DNA from: Psococerastis gibbosa
Taxonomy: Eukaryota > Arthropoda > Insecta > Psocodea > Psocidae
Assembly (NCBI GenBank): GCA_963971405.1
Contig: OZ020487.1
Span: 31,853,371 to 31,917,370 of the forward strand
Reading direction: 5' to 3'
Length of the DNA stretch: 64,000 nt
Shown piece by piece: positions 12,234 to 64,000 of this stretch. The stretch's first letter is position 1. Every line of letters starts with the position of its first letter. The translations under genes were made by a program, and so were the position numbers. The notes beneath the pieces are model-generated. The model saw only the letters and a program-made list of their open reading frames with translations, had not been told where the DNA came from and ran no database searches.

Positions 12234-12239
12234 TTTATT
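12234..12239 (-). terminator. candidate poly(A) signal of Shab
   Basis: AATAAA on the - strand, about 295 bp beyond the Shab stop, in AT-rich sequence. Assignment by position only. Confidence 0.4.
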
Positions 12240-12532
12240 TCTTTGCGCTATCATAAATTATAGGGTACTTTAGTTATATTCCTGGAAATTATCATATTTT
12301 CAAGTAGGTAACTTTGAAACGTTATCATAAGAAAATCGTAAATTTATCAACTTTGAATCATTTTAAAGGAGCTCATAAGGTACAGTCATCAAGCCATCAA
12401 GCATATGCAGTGTAATCTAGCCTACGGCACTGACTCTTTGATGAGAAGCTTGGTTTTAGGTAACAAAATAACTCTCTAAATTAGCGTGGTAACAATAACA
12501 CGTGGACATTGCTGGTTTAGGAACAAGTTGTG

Positions 12533-62175
<49,643 letters not shown>

Positions 62176-62254
62176 CTGCAACGAATGATCCGCACTTGAA
62201 GGACACGACGATCTAATTGATAAGCTCTTCAGTCTTTACCAATCATCCCTATAT

Positions 62255-62870
62255 GGGAGTTATTGCTTTCCAATTTATGCGTAGTATAAGGAAAGCTTTG
62301 TGATGGTCGAAATTTCCGATTCTGAGATTTCAACGGAATTACACGTTTTGAGGTCCCAAAACTAAAAAAAGTGATTTTTACGAAATTTCTGTCTGTCTCT
62401 ATGTCTGTCTGTATGTCTGTATGTCTGTTCATCTATTTCTGGGGAAACTAATCGGCCGATTTTGATGAAGTTTTGCATGTAGGTTCACAAAAATCATGCC
62501 TCAAAATCAATTTATTTTTATTTTGGGCTAACTCAATTTGGGGGGCTTTATTTTCAAAAAACTCATAAAAAACGTCTAAAAAAAAAATTATTTCTCCAAA
62601 GCGGCTCCAACGATTTCTTTAAAATTCACATATATTGTAGTCGTTATTAATGCTAACAAAATGTGGGGGGTTGCTTGCCCCTTGATAGTTTGCTTCTAGG
62701 GATAAAAAAAATAAAAATAACTAATTTTTAATGAAAAATGACTAAAAAATAATTTTTCTGCGAAACCTTTCCATCGATGATTTCTACCTTCAGGCATGTT
62801 TTAGGTGTTAAATTGAGTAACGAAACCGGACAGGTTGCTTTCCCAAAAAACTATTTGGTTTGTGCAAAAA
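62255..62870 (+). repeat. interspersed repeat R, copy C, followed by an inverted end at 63275-63405
   Basis: Very similar to copy B over 600 bp. Interrupted by the MITE at 62873. At 63275-63405 the starting sequence recurs inverted (AAATCCGTTGAAATCTCAAA, CATCACAAAGCTTTACTTAT), so the family may be a DNA transposon with TIRs of about 100 bp. Confidence 0.68.
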
Positions 62871-62872
62871 GA

Positions 62873-63108
62873 CCACCGGCGAATTTACTTCATTTGTGAT
62901 TTTGTCATTGACTTTTGCTTTGTTTTAAGGAGACTATTATGTCGATACTTAACGTATCTATTATAAATTAAATTATAATATGGTAGAGACTTATTAATGA
63001 TGTCTGCTACCTTAATTTATAATAGATAAGTTATATAGTCTCCTTAAAACAAAACAAAAGTCAATGACAAAAACACAAATGAAGTAAATTCGCCGGTGGA
63101 ATGGCCGC
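62873..63108. mobile_element. palindromic MITE (GGCGGCAATTCC family), copy 4, inside a TIR repeat
   Basis: Hairpin with CCACCGGCGAATTTAC-like ends and arms. The outermost left bases are lost. It interrupts the repeat that starts at 62255. Confidence 0.75.
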
Positions 63109-63794
63109 ATTTTCACACCTTCCAAAACTGTGGTCATACGTTGTTAGTTATTTACTATAGTGAAAAGTTTAGAGGAACATTCCATATATTTACTTATGAT
63201 TTTTAATTGAAAGCTCTACTGTTGACATTTTCTGTAAAATTAGCTTTGTGCAAAAAATCCAGGCTACCAGACCGAAAGCCAGACATTTTGTAAAAACGGT
63301 TTTTGGGTTCTTCAAAAGTTGTAAATCCGTTGAAATCTCAAAATCGAACATTTCGATCATCACAAAGCTTTACTTATACTAACGTATAAGTAGGAAAGTG
63401 GCGGCGCCATTGCTTTGCTTTGAATATTTTGGACTCAAGTAACTCAAGTTTGGAACCGGTGATAAGAAGAAAACGTAAAAAATTGGGACCCTCGTGTGGC
63501 GTGCTACAACATTTTCCAGGAACCCGTTCATTATTCATTTTATCATTAATGTTTGATTTTTATCCTGCACGCTCACAGCACGACAAGTAAATACTGCCTT
63601 GCTCTGTGACTATGTTGAAAGCTGTCAGAAATAACAGTGTGGCTAAAAAAATTATTATGACACGGAGAAGGATAGAAATCGATATACGAGTAGCCCATTG
63701 CAGGCTACGTGGAAGATTTCGGGTTGCGCTGTATAATTATAATTTGACATCCTTTTATTGATTAAATTGAATTATTTTATAGAGTAATTGCTAC

Positions 63795-63875
63795 TTGCAT
63801 CAGCGTAGTCCAATTGATAAAGAACTAGAGTAGACTTATGGAACGGAGGGTCGAGGTTCGAGGCTTGTCATAAAT
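63795..63875 (+). pseudogene. tRNA-like SINE head at the right edge
   Basis: CAGCGTAGTCCAATTGATAA resembles box A, and GAGGTTCGAGGC resembles box B at about the right distance. The downstream part shares ATGTTGCTGAACAC with sequences near 11255 and 32005, which suggests a second SINE family. Confidence 0.3.
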
Positions 63876-64000
63876 AAAGGAGAAATTTTTCACTCGGTCA
63901 AAGTCCATCCAACCTTAATGGTTCTTTCCGGTTGGGAGCAGGGCGGCTACCGGACATGTTGCTGAACACTACATGCCAACGAGTCCAGCGGTTTATGAAT

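Larger units (their letters stand above)
5729..12532. other. intergenic region between the convergent OTUD7 and Shab genes
   Basis: Contains both 3' UTRs, the LINE remnant at 6130-6640, CACAGCCGCAAAGAT-type palindrome pieces at 6690-6945 and 7160-7320, repeat Q at 9505 and AT-rich unique sequence. ORFs here are short and have no recognisable product. No gene seen. Confidence 0.6.
62176..64000 (-). other. Shab intron upstream of the T1 exon
   Basis: Contains repeat R copy C, a MITE and a tRNA-like relic. I looked for the preceding exon (which should end in NVGGVRHE-like coding sequence) and do not see it, so it probably lies beyond 64000. Confidence 0.55.

Overview
The window is animal nuclear DNA: AT-rich, with short exons separated by introns of up to 20 kb and a dense load of transposable elements. 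The gene content (a Shab/Kv2 potassium channel and an OTUD7/Cezanne-type deubiquitinase) and the elements (a CsRn1-like Ty3/gypsy retroelement, mariner, tRNA-derived SINEs, TA-flanked MITEs) fit an arthropod, perhaps a crustacean. I cannot place it more closely from sequence alone.

Two host genes converge tail to tail. The 3' half of an OTUD7-type gene runs on the + strand (seven exons, 771-5728). It starts inside the end of the OTU catalytic domain and finishes with two A20-type zinc fingers. A Shab (Kv2) gene fills most of the rest on the - strand, from 62175 down to a stop codon at 12533. Its order is: T1 tetramerisation exon (61738-62175), a 20.5-kb intron, the six-membrane-segment and pore exon (40418-41267), then eight C-terminal exons whose splice phases all agree. 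These exons give an open frame of 905 codons plus stop. The first coding exon lies beyond the right edge. An alternative cysteine-rich last exon (16310-16468) is followed by two decayed tandem copies of itself.

Region by region. 1-5.7 kb: OTUD7 exons with repeat-filled introns, including a hairpin with 319-bp arms. 5.7-12.5 kb: intergenic, with a LINE reverse-transcriptase remnant and older repeats. 12.5-19.9 kb: Shab C-terminal exons, with a hAT-like element carrying LINE sequence. 19.9-34.1 kb and 34.2-40.4 kb: introns with SINEs, palindromic MITEs, a long GTA microsatellite and a long-TIR mariner deletion derivative. 41.3-61.7 kb: the largest intron, holding more MITEs (one nested in the centre of another), a hAT-like element and a complete 5.3-kb CsRn1-type retrotransposon whose two LTRs look identical. 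62.2-64 kb: further 5' intron with a TIR repeat interrupted by a MITE.

The main points of interest are the triplicated alternative Shab tail exon, a superfamily of palindromic MITEs that share ends and centre but differ in their arms, the nested MITE, and the 17-bp tandem array in the retroelement gag leader. I found no CRISPR array, bacterial gene cluster or complete third host gene. All boundaries come from reading the sequence. No alignment or search was run.
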